A stretch of 64,000 bases of DNA. It comes from Bradyrhizobium sp. BTAi1. GTDB lineage: Bacteria; Pseudomonadota; Alphaproteobacteria; Rhizobiales; Xanthobacteraceae. Positions 1-10,896 of the stretch are shown in pieces. Numbering within the stretch: the first letter of the stretch is position 1; each line of letters opens with the position of its first letter. Made by a program: the position numbers and the translations under genes. The stretch covers positions 1 through 64,000 of the forward strand of contig NC_009485.1 of the NCBI RefSeq assembly GCF_000015165.1, in the 5' to 3' direction. Under the pieces are notes generated by a model. That model saw only the letters and a list, made by a program, of their open reading frames with translations. It had not been told where the DNA came from and ran no database searches.

Positions 1-570
1 TCGGTATCCATAGTCATTATGGGTAGCGGCTGATCATTGTCGAAATTTCTCGGGCACAACATCATCGTTGTGCCGTTTTGAACAAGAGAAATACGGCAAG
101 GGTCGACCCGGCTGGAGCTTACGACAGCTTCGCTCAGTGGGTGGACAATTGGACGGGATGTATGGCGTAGCGGCTGAATCTTGGGGTTCGGACGCGGCTG
201 CCTTTGGGACATGTGCGAGATGACAACTTGCCGTGAGCAATCACGGCGAGGCGGGGAGGTTGCATGCTTTACGGACACATCACGGTTGGACACAGAACAC
301 CGGTTCCGGATCACGCACCCTTAGCGGTCGACACCCCCAGCACGGCCATCGGTCCTCCCCTCCTCATCGCGCATCGGAGTATGCGCTGACCTCGCGGAGA
401 CACTTCCTCGACCAGCATTGATCTGCCCGACAGCGTGCGCGCTGAACGGCGAAGCTATGTCTGGAGTTGAGCCTCCGCTCGAGGTCTCGCCGCGGCTGGC
501 GATTCCGTTTCAGGACATCTGCCCGGCGATCACTTGACACCACCACTCAATTCGAAAAGTTGCGACTGCC
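1..570. other. Intergenic region upstream of dnaA
   Basis: No credible gene is seen here; the short open frames lack family resemblance and ribosome binding sites. The stretch holds one terminator-like hairpin near its start (described separately). I looked for DnaA boxes (TTATCCACA and close variants) on both strands and found no cluster, so nothing supports an origin of replication in this interval. In many alphaproteobacteria the origin lies near hemE rather than beside dnaA, which agrees with this. Confidence 0.6.
53..80 (+). terminator. Hairpin terminator of the gene upstream of dnaA
   Basis: An 8-bp perfect stem (GGCACAAC at 53-60 with GTTGTGCC at 67-74) and a 6-nt loop are followed by GTTTTG. 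It fits a Rho-independent terminator for a plus-strand gene ending just before the window. In related genomes that gene is often rpsT, but this cannot be seen here. The T tract is short. Confidence 0.45.
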
Positions 571-1998
571 ATGACAAATTCGGAACAGGAACGCTGGTCT
601 CGCGTGAAGGGTCGGCTGCGCTCGACCGTCGGCGAGGACGTCTATACGAGCTGGTTTGCGCGGATGGACCTCGAAGCCGTGCAGGATGAGAGCGTTCATC
701 TGTCGGTGCCGACGCGTTTCCTGAAGAGCTGGATCCAGGCACATTACGCCGAGCGGGTGCTCTCCTGCTGGCAGGCGGAGATGCCGGAGGTGCATCGCAT
801 CGATCTCTCCGTTCGCACCGCCATGCGCTGCGCAACGCCCGCCAAGGAGGCGCCGGTCGCCGTCGAAGCGCGCCGCGCCGAGCGCGGTGACGCCAAGCCT
901 GCCGACACCCGTGCGCCGGTGATGACGCCGGTCGCGGCCAGCCATGACGCGCTTGGCGGCTCGCCGCTCGATCCGCGCCTGACCTTCGCCAGCTTCGTGG
1001 TCGGCCGCGCCAACACGCTCGCCCATGCCGCCGCCCGCCAGGTCGCCGACGGCCGCCGCGGCGATCCCGTGATGTTCAACCCGCTTTACATTCATGCCGG
1101 CGTCGGCCTCGGCAAGACGCATCTGCTGCAGGCCGTGACCTGGGCCGGCAATGCCGGCGGCGAGCGCAAGGTGCTGTATCTCACCGCCGAGAAGTTCATG
1201 TACGGCTTCGTTGCGGCGCTGAAATCGCAGACGGCGCTGGCGTTCAAGGAGGCGTTGCGCGGCATCGACGTGCTGGTCATCGACGATCTGCAGTTCCTGC
1301 AGGGCAAGTCCACGCAGGCGGAGTTCTGCCACACGCTGAATGCGCTGATCGATGCCGGACGCCAGGTGGTGATCGCGGCCGACCGCCCGCCGTCCGATCT
1401 CGAAAGCCTCGACGACCGCGTCCGCTCGCGGCTCGCCGGCGGTCTGGTCGTCGAGATGGCCACGCTGGGCGAGGATCTGCGGCTCGGCATTCTCAAGTCG
1501 CGCGTCGCGGCGGCGCGCGCCCATCATGCCAGCTTCGACGTGCCGGAGCCGGTGCTGGATTATCTCGCCCGCTCCATCACCCATAATGGTCGCGACCTCG
1601 AAGGCGCCATCAACCGTCTGCTGGCGCATTCCAAGCTCAACAACCAGCCGGTCACGCTTGATATGGCCGAGCGCGAGGTTCGCGACCTGGTGCGGCCGCA
1701 GGAGCCGAAGCGGATCAAGATCGAGGACATCCAGCGCGTCGTGGCGCGGCAGTACAATGTCAGCCGCTCCGACCTGTTGTCGTCGCGGCGCACCGCCAAC
1801 GTCGTCCGCCCGCGCCAGGTCGCGATGTATCTGGCGAAGACGCTGACCTTGCGGTCGCTGCCCGAGATCGGCCGCCGCTTCGGCGGTCGCGACCACACCA
1901 CCGTGCTGCATGCGGTCCGCAAGATCGAGGCGCTGGTCGGGAAGGACACGACGCTGAACGACGAGGTCGAGGCGCTGAAGCGCCAGCTTCAGGATTGA
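571..1998 (+). CDS. dnaA: Chromosomal replication initiator protein DnaA
   Basis: A 475-residue AAA+ ATPase that binds DnaA boxes, melts the origin and loads the replicative helicase. The N-terminal helicase-interaction domain covers about residues 1-85, followed by a variable Ala/Pro-rich linker. Walker A (GVGLGKTH, about 177-184) and Walker B (VLVIDDLQF, about 234-242) are intact, and the C-terminal DNA-binding signature [16 protein letters not shown] is present near residue 445. The ATG at 571 gives the usual MTNSEQ-type start, although the Shine-Dalgarno is weak. It is followed by dnaN, the standard alphaproteobacterial order. Confidence 0.97.
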   Translation: MTNSEQERWSRVKGRLRSTVGEDVYTSWFARMDLEAVQDESVHLSVPTRFLKSWIQAHYAERVLSCWQAEMPEVHRIDLSVRTAMRCATPAKEAPVAVEARRAERGDAKPADTRAPVMTPVAASHDALGGSPLDPRLTFASFVVGRANTLAHAAARQVADGRRGDPVMFNPLYIHAGVGLGKTHLLQAVTWAGNAGGERKVLYLTAEKFMYGFVAALKSQTALAFKEALRGIDVLVIDDLQFLQGKSTQAEFCHTLNALIDAGRQVVIAADRPPSDLESLDDRVRSRLAGGLVVEMATLGEDLRLGILKSRVAAARAHHASFDVPEPVLDYLARSITHNGRDLEGAINRLLAHSKLNNQPVTLDMAEREVRDLVRPQEPKRIKIEDIQRVVARQYNVSRSDLLSSRRTANVVRPRQVAMYLAKTLTLRSLPEIGRRFGGRDHTTVLHAVRKIEALVGKDTTLNDEVEALKRQLQD

Positions 1999-2016
1999 AC
2001 GAGCGCGCACGGCCCG

Positions 2017-2042
2017 GGGGAGCGGACAGAAGGTCCGTCCCC
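2017..2042 (+). terminator. Hairpin between dnaA and dnaN
   Basis: Arms at 2017-2027 and 2033-2042 (GGGGA-CGGAC with GTCCGTCCCC, one bulged G) around a 5-nt loop form a stable hairpin 18 nt after the dnaA stop. There is no T tract, so it may be a weak terminator or a processing site rather than an intrinsic terminator. Confidence 0.3.
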
Positions 2043-2293
2043 AGCCGTGGTCTTCATGCCCTTCAGACGTCCCCTCGGACCTGGCCTCCGGATCGCGGAA
2101 GCGCCTGCCGAAACATGGGAAATCGGCCCGCCATCCCTTGCGCTCGGGCCTCATCCGCGCCACTTTACGCCTCCCCCTCACGCTCCTGGACGCTGACCAA
2201 GCGCCGTTCGGGCGCGAGGTGCCATCGGCCGCGGCGCTGCTCAGCCCGCCGGCATTCCAGGACAAGCTCAGTTGGGAACGGGCGGGTAGTGCA

Positions 2294-3412
2294 ATGAAGG
2301 TAACCGTCGAACGCGCGCAGCTCCTGAAGTCGCTGGGCCACGTCCACCGGGTGGTCGAGCGGCGCAACACCATCCCGATCCTGGGCAATGTGCTGGTGCG
2401 TGCCGAGAATGCGCGGCTCTCGCTGCGCGCGACCGATCTCGACCTCGAAGTGACGGAAACGCTGGCGGCCGAGACCGCTACCGCGGGTGCGACCACCGTG
2501 CCCGCGCACATGTTCTACGACATTGTGCGCAAGCTGCCGGATGGTTCGCAGATCGTGCTGGAGAGCGATGGTGAGCGCGCCGTGCTCGCGATCCGCGCCG
2601 GCCGCTCCAAGTTCACCCTGCAGACACTGCCGGAAAGCGATTTCCCGGATCTCGCCGCGGGCGACATGACGCATGCCTTCGGGGTTCCCGCCAAGGACAT
2701 CAAGAGCCTGATCGACCGGACCCAATTCGCGATCTCGACCGAGGAGACGCGCTATTACCTGAACGGCATCTATCTGCATGCCGGCGGCACGGCCAAGCAG
2801 CCGAGCCTGCGCGCGGTGGCGACCGACGGCCACCGCCTCGCCCAGGTCGACCTGCCGCAACCCGCCGGCGCCGCCGAGATGCCGGGCGTGATCGTGCCGC
2901 GCAAGACCGTCGGCGAGGTGCAGCGCCTGATCGAGGACAATGACAGCGAGATCAGGATCGAGCTGTCACAGGGCAAGATCCGCTTCACGCTGGGCCAGGT
3001 CGTTCTGACATCGAAACTGATCGACGGCACCTTCCCGGATTACGGCCGCGTCATTCCGCAGAACAACGACAAGGAACTGATCGTCGACAAGGCCGATTTC
3101 GCCGCTGCCGTCGATCGCGTCTCCACCATTTCGAGCGAGCGCGGCCGCGCCGTGAAGCTCGCGCTCTCCCCCGGCAGACTGGTGCTGTCGGTCACCAATC
3201 CCGATTCCGGCAGCGCGACCGAAGAGCTCGAGGTCGAATACGCCGCCGACGCGCTCGATATCGGCTTCAACTCGCGCTATCTGCTCGACATCGCCGCCCA
3301 GATCGAGGGCGAGGTCGCGGTGCTCAGGCTTGCCGACCCGGGCTCGCCAACCCTGATCCAGGACCGCGACAACCGGAACGCGCTGTACGTGCTGATGCCG
3401 ATGCGGGTGTGA
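2294..3412 (+). CDS. dnaN: DNA polymerase III beta subunit (sliding clamp)
   Basis: A 372-residue ring-clamp subunit that tethers DNA polymerase III to DNA. The protein begins MKVTVERAQLLKSLGHVHRV and carries the three repeated clamp domains. It ends NALYVLMPMRV, close to the family's conserved C-terminus (YV-MPMR). The frame stays open upstream to 2138, but that extension has no clamp similarity, so I use the ATG at 2294 with GCGGGTAG just upstream. In relatives dnaN is normally followed closely by recF. Here 422 bp separate them, and the REP/GIY-YIG unit fills most of that gap. Confidence 0.96.
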   Translation: MKVTVERAQLLKSLGHVHRVVERRNTIPILGNVLVRAENARLSLRATDLDLEVTETLAAETATAGATTVPAHMFYDIVRKLPDGSQIVLESDGERAVLAIRAGRSKFTLQTLPESDFPDLAAGDMTHAFGVPAKDIKSLIDRTQFAISTEETRYYLNGIYLHAGGTAKQPSLRAVATDGHRLAQVDLPQPAGAAEMPGVIVPRKTVGEVQRLIEDNDSEIRIELSQGKIRFTLGQVVLTSKLIDGTFPDYGRVIPQNNDKELIVDKADFAAAVDRVSTISSERGRAVKLALSPGRLVLSVTNPDSGSATEELEVEYAADALDIGFNSRYLLDIAAQIEGEVAVLRLADPGSPTLIQDRDNRNALYVLMPMRV

Positions 3413-3445
3413 CCTCACGCCCGCTGCGAGCTTTCAGGTTAACTC

Positions 3446-3476
3446 GTCATGGCCGGGCTTGACCCGGCCATCCATC
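3446..3476 (+). repeat. REP-like palindrome, upstream copy
   Basis: A 31-nt element containing a 9-bp perfect stem (ATGGCCGGG at 3449-3457, CCCGGCCAT at 3463-3471) around the loop CTTGA. The copy at 3779-3809 is its reverse complement except at two positions. Those two positions pair with each other in the stem (G-C here, T-A there). This type of hairpin is abundant in intergenic regions of Bradyrhizobium genomes, as I recall them. Confidence 0.85.
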
Positions 3477-3483
3477 TCAACAA

Positions 3484-3771
3484 ATGGCCAACTGGGTGTA
3501 CATACTCGCCAGCAAGCCCGGCGGCACGCTTTATATCGGCGTGACCAACGATCTTATTCGGCGCGTCTATGAGCACCGCGAAGGTCTCGCCGAGAGTTCC
3601 ACCAGACGCTACGGCATCAAGCGGCGGGTCTATTTCGAGGCGCATGAGACGATCGCCGCAGCATTGCAGCGTGAGAAGAACATCAAGCACTGGTCACGTG
3701 AATGGAAGATCGACCTCATCGTCGCGAGTAATCCGGACTGGCGCGATCTTTATGATGAAATAGTCCGCTGA
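3484..3771 (+). CDS. Small GIY-YIG nuclease-family protein
   Basis: A 95-residue single-domain protein of the COG2827/YhbQ-like GIY-YIG superfamily. The GIY-YIG pair is VYI (residues 5-7) and LYIG (16-19). Conserved Arg residues follow in LIRRVYEHR, and the metal-binding Glu is probably E64 in LQREKNIKHW. The C-terminal NPDWRDLY is typical of these small proteins. There is no clear Shine-Dalgarno, and the ATG lies 7 nt after one REP hairpin. The stop lies 7 nt before an inverted copy. The function of this family is not established. The tight flanking suggests that nuclease and repeats form one unit, by analogy with RAYT transposases and REPs; that is my inference. Confidence 0.9.
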   Translation: MANWVYILASKPGGTLYIGVTNDLIRRVYEHREGLAESSTRRYGIKRRVYFEAHETIAAALQREKNIKHWSREWKIDLIVASNPDWRDLYDEIVR

Positions 3772-3778
3772 CGCGGAC

Positions 3779-3809
3779 GATGGATTGCCGGGTCAAGCCC
3801 GGCAATGAC
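3779..3809 (-). repeat. REP-like palindrome, downstream inverted copy
   Basis: The inverted partner of the element at 3446-3476. Its stem is ATTGCCGGG (3784-3792) with CCCGGCAAT (3798-3806) and its loop is TCAAG, the complement of the upstream loop. 29 of 31 positions match after reverse complementation, and the two differences are compensatory. It starts 7 nt after the GIY-YIG stop codon and ends 25 nt before recF. Confidence 0.85.
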
Positions 3810-3834
3810 AAAGCTGGGCTTGTAACTTCTTCCC

Positions 3835-4971
3835 ATGACCCCCTCCCGCATCAACCGCCTCGCGCTGACGCATTTCCGCAGCTATCGCGCGGCCAGCGTC
3901 AGCGTGCAGGCGGACATGGTCGCGCTGGTGGGAGCGAACGGCGCCGGCAAGACCAATTGCCTGGAGGCGATCTCGTTCTTCGCGCCCGGCCGCGGCCTGC
4001 GCCGCGCCACGCTGGAAGACGTGGCCGACAATCAGGGCGACGGCTCCTGGGCGATCTCGGCGGAGATCGAGGGCGCGCTGGGACTGGCGACCTTCGGCAC
4101 CGGCATCGAGCCGCCGCGCAACGACGCCGCGATTGTCAGGCGCTGCCGCATCGACCGCGAGCCGGTCGGCTCGGCGGCCGCGTTCGGCGACCACATCCGC
4201 ATGGTCTGGCTGACGCCGGCGATGGACGGTCTGTTCATGGGCGCAGCCTCCGAGCGCCGCCGCTTCTTCGACCGCCTGGTGCTCGCCATCGACAGCGAAC
4301 ATTCCAGCCGCGTCTCGGCGCTGGAGCGCTCGTTGCGCTCGCGCAACCGGCTGCTCGAGGTGCGCAATTTCGACGACCATTGGTGTGACGCGATCGAGCG
4401 CGAGACGGCGGAGCTCGCGGTTGCCGTCGCCGCGAGCCGCGGCCAGACCGCGGTGAAGCTCGCCGCGATGCTGCGCCAGCGCGGACAAGCCTCCGCATTC
4501 CCATCCGCCGAGATCGCGCTCGCCGGCTGGATGGAGAATGCGCTGCTGACCGAGCCCGCGCTCGCCGTCGAAGACCGCTATCGCGCACTGCTGCGCGACA
4601 ACCGCGCGCGCGATGCCGCGGCGGGGCGCACGCTTGACGGCCCGCATCTCACCGATCTCCACGTCATCTATGCGCCGAAAAGCATGCCGGCGCGCGATGC
4701 CTCGACCGGCGAGCAGAAGGCACTGCTGATCGGGCTGATCCTTGCGCATGCGACCCTGGTCGCCGAGACCACGGGCATCGTGCCGATGCTGCTGCTCGAC
4801 GAGATCGTCGCCCATCTCGATCCCGGCCGCCGCACCGCGTTGTTCGCCGAGCTCGGCACGCTCGGTGCCCAGGTATGGCTGACCGGGGCGGATCCCGCGG
4901 CCTTTGCCGAGCTGCGCGAGCTCGGCGAGATCTTCGACGTCGAAGGCGGTCGGATCAGCGCGCGACGGTAG
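3835..4971 (+). CDS. recF: DNA replication and repair protein RecF
   Basis: A 378-residue SMC-like ATPase that helps load RecA at single-strand gaps with RecO and RecR. The protein starts MTPSRINRLALTHFRSYRA. Walker A is GANGAGKTN (about 33-41), the ABC-type signature is STGEQKALLIGL near 285, and Walker B is MLLLDEIVAHLD near 320. The length is normal for the family. It is probably part of a dnaN-recF transcription unit that has been split by the REP/GIY-YIG unit. An IS element begins 41 bp after its stop codon. Confidence 0.95.
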   Translation: MTPSRINRLALTHFRSYRAASVSVQADMVALVGANGAGKTNCLEAISFFAPGRGLRRATLEDVADNQGDGSWAISAEIEGALGLATFGTGIEPPRNDAAIVRRCRIDREPVGSAAAFGDHIRMVWLTPAMDGLFMGAASERRRFFDRLVLAIDSEHSSRVSALERSLRSRNRLLEVRNFDDHWCDAIERETAELAVAVAASRGQTAVKLAAMLRQRGQASAFPSAEIALAGWMENALLTEPALAVEDRYRALLRDNRARDAAAGRTLDGPHLTDLHVIYAPKSMPARDASTGEQKALLIGLILAHATLVAETTGIVPMLLLDEIVAHLDPGRRTALFAELGTLGAQVWLTGADPAAFAELRELGEIFDVEGGRISARR

Positions 4972-5083
4972 CTCGCTCCGGCGTTGAACCTCTTGGTTTC
5001 CAGCCTCGACTAGGTCCTGTACCCAAACCCCTTGCGGGTGACGGGGCGGAGTGATTCAAGGCTTCCCAAAAGAGGAGGTCCCG

Positions 5084-5455
5084 ATGGCTCGCTTCGACCT
5101 TTCAGACACGGAGTGGACAATCATCGCGCCGCTGTTGCCTGGAGCGGAGGGCAAGAAGAACGGCCGGCCGCGGCCGGATGACCGCAAGGTGCTCAACGGC
5201 ATCTTCTTCGTCTTGCGCACTGGCACGCCGTGGCGCGATCTGCCTGAGCGCTATGGCCCTTACACAACAGCCTACAATCGCTTTAATCGATGGGCCAAGA
5301 AGGGCATCTGGCTGCAGATATTTGAGGCCTTGGCAGCGAAGTCTCCACAGTCATTGCAGTTAATCGACTCCTCGATCATCCGCGCTCACCAGCACGCCGC
5401 CGGTGGTAAAAAGGGGGCCCGGATAACGCCATCGGCCGTTCTCGTGGAGGACTGA
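5084..5455 (+). CDS. IS5-family transposase OrfA (unshifted product)
   Basis: The 123-residue product made when ribosomes do not shift. It contains the N-terminal DUF4096-type region (FDLSDTEWTIIAPLLP) and the first catalytic Asp. After the slippery site it ends in a short out-of-frame tail (ARITPSAVLVED). In related elements such short products are thought to act as regulators or non-productive partners; nothing here tests that. Confidence 0.75.
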   Translation: MARFDLSDTEWTIIAPLLPGAEGKKNGRPRPDDRKVLNGIFFVLRTGTPWRDLPERYGPYTTAYNRFNRWAKKGIWLQIFEALAAKSPQSLQLIDSSIIRAHQHAAGGKKGARITPSAVLVED

Positions 5456-5856
5456 GCACCAAGATAAACGCCATCGTCGATCAGGCCGGCATGCCGGTCC
5501 ATATTGTGCTGTCGCAGGGCCAGTCCTCGGACAAGACCGTGGCGCCGCCCCTCATCGAAGCGGTCGAGCCGGGGCGCGATCTGGTCGCCGACCGCGGTTA
5601 CGATGCCCGAGCCCTCATCGATCTGGTCGAAAGCCGTGGCGGGCGCGCTCACATCCCAACCTGCCGCGACCGCAAGGTTCAGCGTTCGGTCGATCCTGCT
5701 CTCTATCGACAGCGCAATCTGATCGAACGCTTCTTCAACAAGTTGAAGCATTTCCGCCGCATCGCGACCCGCTACGATAAGAGCGCTCGCAATTTCCTCT
5801 CCGCCGTCTTGCTCGCCTCAACCCGCCTCTGGATGCGGTTTGAGTCCACGACCTAG
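5084..5856 (+). CDS. IS5-family transposase (OrfAB, -1 frameshift)
   Basis: OrfA runs from the ATG at 5084 (behind AGAGGAGG at 5071-5078) to a stop at 5455. OrfB lies in the -1 frame and ends at 5856. Slippage at A_AAG_GGG (5410-5416) joins them into a protein of about 257 residues with the expected junction KKGGPDNAIGRSRGGLSTK. The DDE residues are all present: Asp in LIDSSIIRAH (OrfA), Asp in VADRGYDA, and Glu in RNLIERFFNKLKHFRR (OrfB). The OrfB stop codon TAG uses the TA of the right-hand target duplication. The DDE enzyme cuts and moves the IS. Confidence 0.88.
5410..5416 (+). other. Programmed -1 ribosomal frameshift site A_AAG_GGG
   Basis: The heptamer has the X_XXY_YYZ form in the OrfA frame. 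After a one-base backward slip, AAG re-pairs as AAA and GGG as GGG. Translation then continues into GGC CCG GAT AAC, which restores the family motif GGPDNAIGRS. No stop codon lies between the slip point and the OrfB stop at 5854-5856. Confidence 0.75.
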
Positions 5857-5941
5857 CTGTCGTTGGATGACACGCAGCTCCCGCCGGCGTGCTCCAAAGC
5901 CCGGCGCGCCCCGCGCCCGAACATGGTCCTGGAGATCTGTG

Positions 5942-8083
5942 ATGACAGAGCTATGGCGGCAGGCCATCGCCGGGCCGCGGCTGCGGCTGTTCGCATGCGG
6001 ACTGTTGCTGCTCACGGGCTGCGCCGTTCCCGCGCATGCCGATGACGCCATCGTCGACGTGCACGGACTCCCGCGGCTCGACGGCGCGGTCGAGGACACG
6101 TCGCGTCCCGACCGCTACCGCGTCGTCTACCGGGTCCCGATGCTGGCCGCGGCAGCGAACCCGGCGACACAGCAGCTGCTCGCTGCCGACGGTTGGGTGC
6201 GCTACGTCCGCCCGCTCGATGAGCGCAGCGCCCTGCTCAACTACAAAAAGGGCAAGCAGGGACTGACGGTCTACTTGAGCGGAAGCGCCGGCCATCCCGG
6301 CCAGTCGGACGTGACCTACTCGCCGCAGCGCATCTACGCCGACCTGCCGTTTGCCGACGGGGCCGTTGACCTCGTATTCGACGAGACGCGGCCGTATCTG
6401 TCCTGCGTCGTGCCGATGGCGCTCGACGCGGCGAAGGCCCTCTACGCCAAGGACATGATCGCAATCGGCTGGAAGCCGCTCGCGCCGGAGGCCGCCGCGC
6501 GCTGGCCGAATGCCGATCTGAGCGAGACCATGCCGGGCGGCGTGCGAGCCTTCTACGGCCGTGACGACAACGACGGCTCTCGCCGCCAGAGCCCGGTGAT
6601 GCTGACGCTGACCCGGCGCGACGACGGCAGGACCAATGTCGAGGTCCGGGTTGCGCCGTTCGCGCTTCCCGCCGAACTCGAGGCTGGTGAGGAGCGGGCG
6701 GGCCTGCCGATGCCAAAGCCGACGAAGTGGTCGCAGAGTCTCGGCGGCGCGACGTCGCCGAGCCGCCAGGCCAAGGGCGCCGTGATCGCCGAGCTGCCGG
6801 CCGTACTTGCCTTCTACACGCGCGAGCTGCCGGCACGCGGCTGGCGGATCGAGGCGGCCGCACCGGGCACGGCGAACGACGTGACGCTGAAGGTGGCCTC
6901 TGCCGAGGAGACCGGAACCTTGAGGCTGTCGCGCAACTACGATCTCACCATGGTCGAGCTGTCGGTGCGCGCCACCGAGGCGGCGCTGGCCGCGCGCGCC
7001 AAGGCCAAGAAGGACGCCGACGACAGGTTCATGGCCGATGCCGCCGCGATGGCCAAGCAGGTGATCGCCGCCGACGAGGCGCGCCGCAGCGCGCAGGTCG
7101 GCGCCATGTCGGACGCGCCGCTGAAGGCGCTGGCCGGCAATCCTGCGCCGATCCCGCTGCCCGAGACCGCCGAGGCAGTGGAGTTCGACGGTAGCCAGGG
7201 ACGGCTGGAGTTCAAGTCGACCTCATCGGTGCGGGCGCTCACCGGCTTCTACCGCGCGACCCTGAAGCCTGCCGGCTGGAAGGAGGCGCCGACCGTGATC
7301 GACAATCCGACCATGGCGCGGCTGGAGTTCTCCACGAAAGGCAAGGCGGTCGCGTTCACGATCATGCAGATGGGCCCCAAGGTGAACGTGACGGCCGACG
7401 GTACTGGTCTCGTCGCGGCCGCCGGGCCGACGGCCGCCGCGCAGCCCGCCCCGGCTGCCGCGCCGCTCGAGGCTGATCCCAGCTCGGCCCTGCCGGTCCC
7501 GAAGGAGCGCAGCGCGACCTCGATGGGCCGCTCCAAGGCGCCGGGCATCGACACGCCGGTGCGGCTCGAGCTCGAAGCGAGCGTGCCGGCAGAGCTGAAA
7601 GCCGTCGTAGCGTTCTACCGTAGCGAGTTGGCCAAGCTCGGCTGGCAGGAGACGCCGCAGAGCGCGCAGATCAGCGTCGACAGCGCCCGGCTCGCCTTCG
7701 CCTCGCCGCAGGGGCCGGCCGTGCTGACACTGGGCCGCGCGAGAGGCGAGACCTCGGTCAACCTGGTGCAGAAGAACGCGGACGCCGCGGCCAAGGCCGA
7801 GATCCTGCCCAAGCCGGGACAGTCCAAGCTGATGCTCGGCAATGTCGGTGACGCCGACGCCGTGCTGACGATCAACAAGCAGACGGTGAAGATCGCGGCC
7901 GGCATCGGCAGCCCGAAGACGCCCAAGGGCCCGCTGCTCGATCTGCCGCCGGGAAAATACCGCTACGAGATCAAGATCGCAGGCCGCGCGCCCGTCAGCG
8001 ATACGATCGCGCTCGGCGCCGGCGATACCTGGGGCCTGATGGTCGGCCCGACCGGCCGGGCCCTCCCGCTGCCGCTGTACTGA
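5942..8083 (+). CDS. Exported (lipo)protein with four FYxxxLxxxGW repeats
   Basis: A 713-residue protein with no confident family name. The N-terminus is a signal peptide whose hydrophobic core ends LLLLTGC, a plausible lipobox, with an alternative signal peptidase I site at AHA-DD. Four copies of a roughly 120-residue module each contain FY-x3-L-x3-GW: a degenerate one near residue 165 (LYAKDMIAIGW), then near 287 (FYTRELPARGW), 430 (FYRATLKPAGW) and 554 (FYRSELAKLGW). Each is followed by strand-rich sequence. The C-terminal 80 residues (LDLPPGKYRYEIKIAG) look like a PEGA-type beta domain. The start at 5942 follows CTGGAGATCTGTG. The recent IS upstream may have displaced its promoter. The function is unknown; it is probably periplasmic or membrane-anchored. 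Confidence 0.75.
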   Translation: MTELWRQAIAGPRLRLFACGLLLLTGCAVPAHADDAIVDVHGLPRLDGAVEDTSRPDRYRVVYRVPMLAAAANPATQQLLAADGWVRYVRPLDERSALLNYKKGKQGLTVYLSGSAGHPGQSDVTYSPQRIYADLPFADGAVDLVFDETRPYLSCVVPMALDAAKALYAKDMIAIGWKPLAPEAAARWPNADLSETMPGGVRAFYGRDDNDGSRRQSPVMLTLTRRDDGRTNVEVRVAPFALPAELEAGEERAGLPMPKPTKWSQSLGGATSPSRQAKGAVIAELPAVLAFYTRELPARGWRIEAAAPGTANDVTLKVASAEETGTLRLSRNYDLTMVELSVRATEAALAARAKAKKDADDRFMADAAAMAKQVIAADEARRSAQVGAMSDAPLKALAGNPAPIPLPETAEAVEFDGSQGRLEFKSTSSVRALTGFYRATLKPAGWKEAPTVIDNPTMARLEFSTKGKAVAFTIMQMGPKVNVTADGTGLVAAAGPTAAAQPAPAAAPLEADPSSALPVPKERSATSMGRSKAPGIDTPVRLELEASVPAELKAVVAFYRSELAKLGWQETPQSAQISVDSARLAFASPQGPAVLTLGRARGETSVNLVQKNADAAAKAEILPKPGQSKLMLGNVGDADAVLTINKQTVKIAAGIGSPKTPKGPLLDLPPGKYRYEIKIAGRAPVSDTIALGAGDTWGLMVGPTGRALPLPLY

Positions 8084-10856
<2,773 letters not shown>

Positions 10857-10896
10857 CGTTGCCAGCCGTATCGGGGGCTCCCCGGGAATTACCGAG

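Larger units (their letters stand above)
5013..5853 (+). mobile_element. Complete IS5-family (IS427-group) insertion sequence, 841 bp
   Basis: The ends are imperfect inverted repeats: left GGTCCTGTACCCAAACC (5013-5029) and right, reverse-complemented, GGTCGTGGACTCAAACC. Each end is flanked by TA (5011-5012 and 5854-5855), within CTAG on both sides, consistent with a 2-bp TA target duplication. The element carries one transposase read across two frames. Length, ends and coding layout fit the IS427 group of IS5. It appears intact, so it is potentially active. It sits between recF and the downstream lipoprotein gene, 88 bp upstream of that gene's start. Confidence 0.9.

Noticed and set aside
176..505. 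Two GANTC sites upstream of dnaA as CcrM control sites
   Set aside because: Two sites in 570 bp is about what chance gives for this composition, so no claim is made.
534..562. TTGACA at 534-539 as a dnaA -35 box
   Set aside because: The hexamer 17 bp downstream (AAGTTG) is not a credible -10, and the transcript would be almost leaderless.
547..2511. 654-residue minus-strand open frame opposite dnaA
   Set aside because: Antisense shadow of dnaA; Arg/Ala-rich with no domain. Long antisense frames are common in GC-rich genomes.
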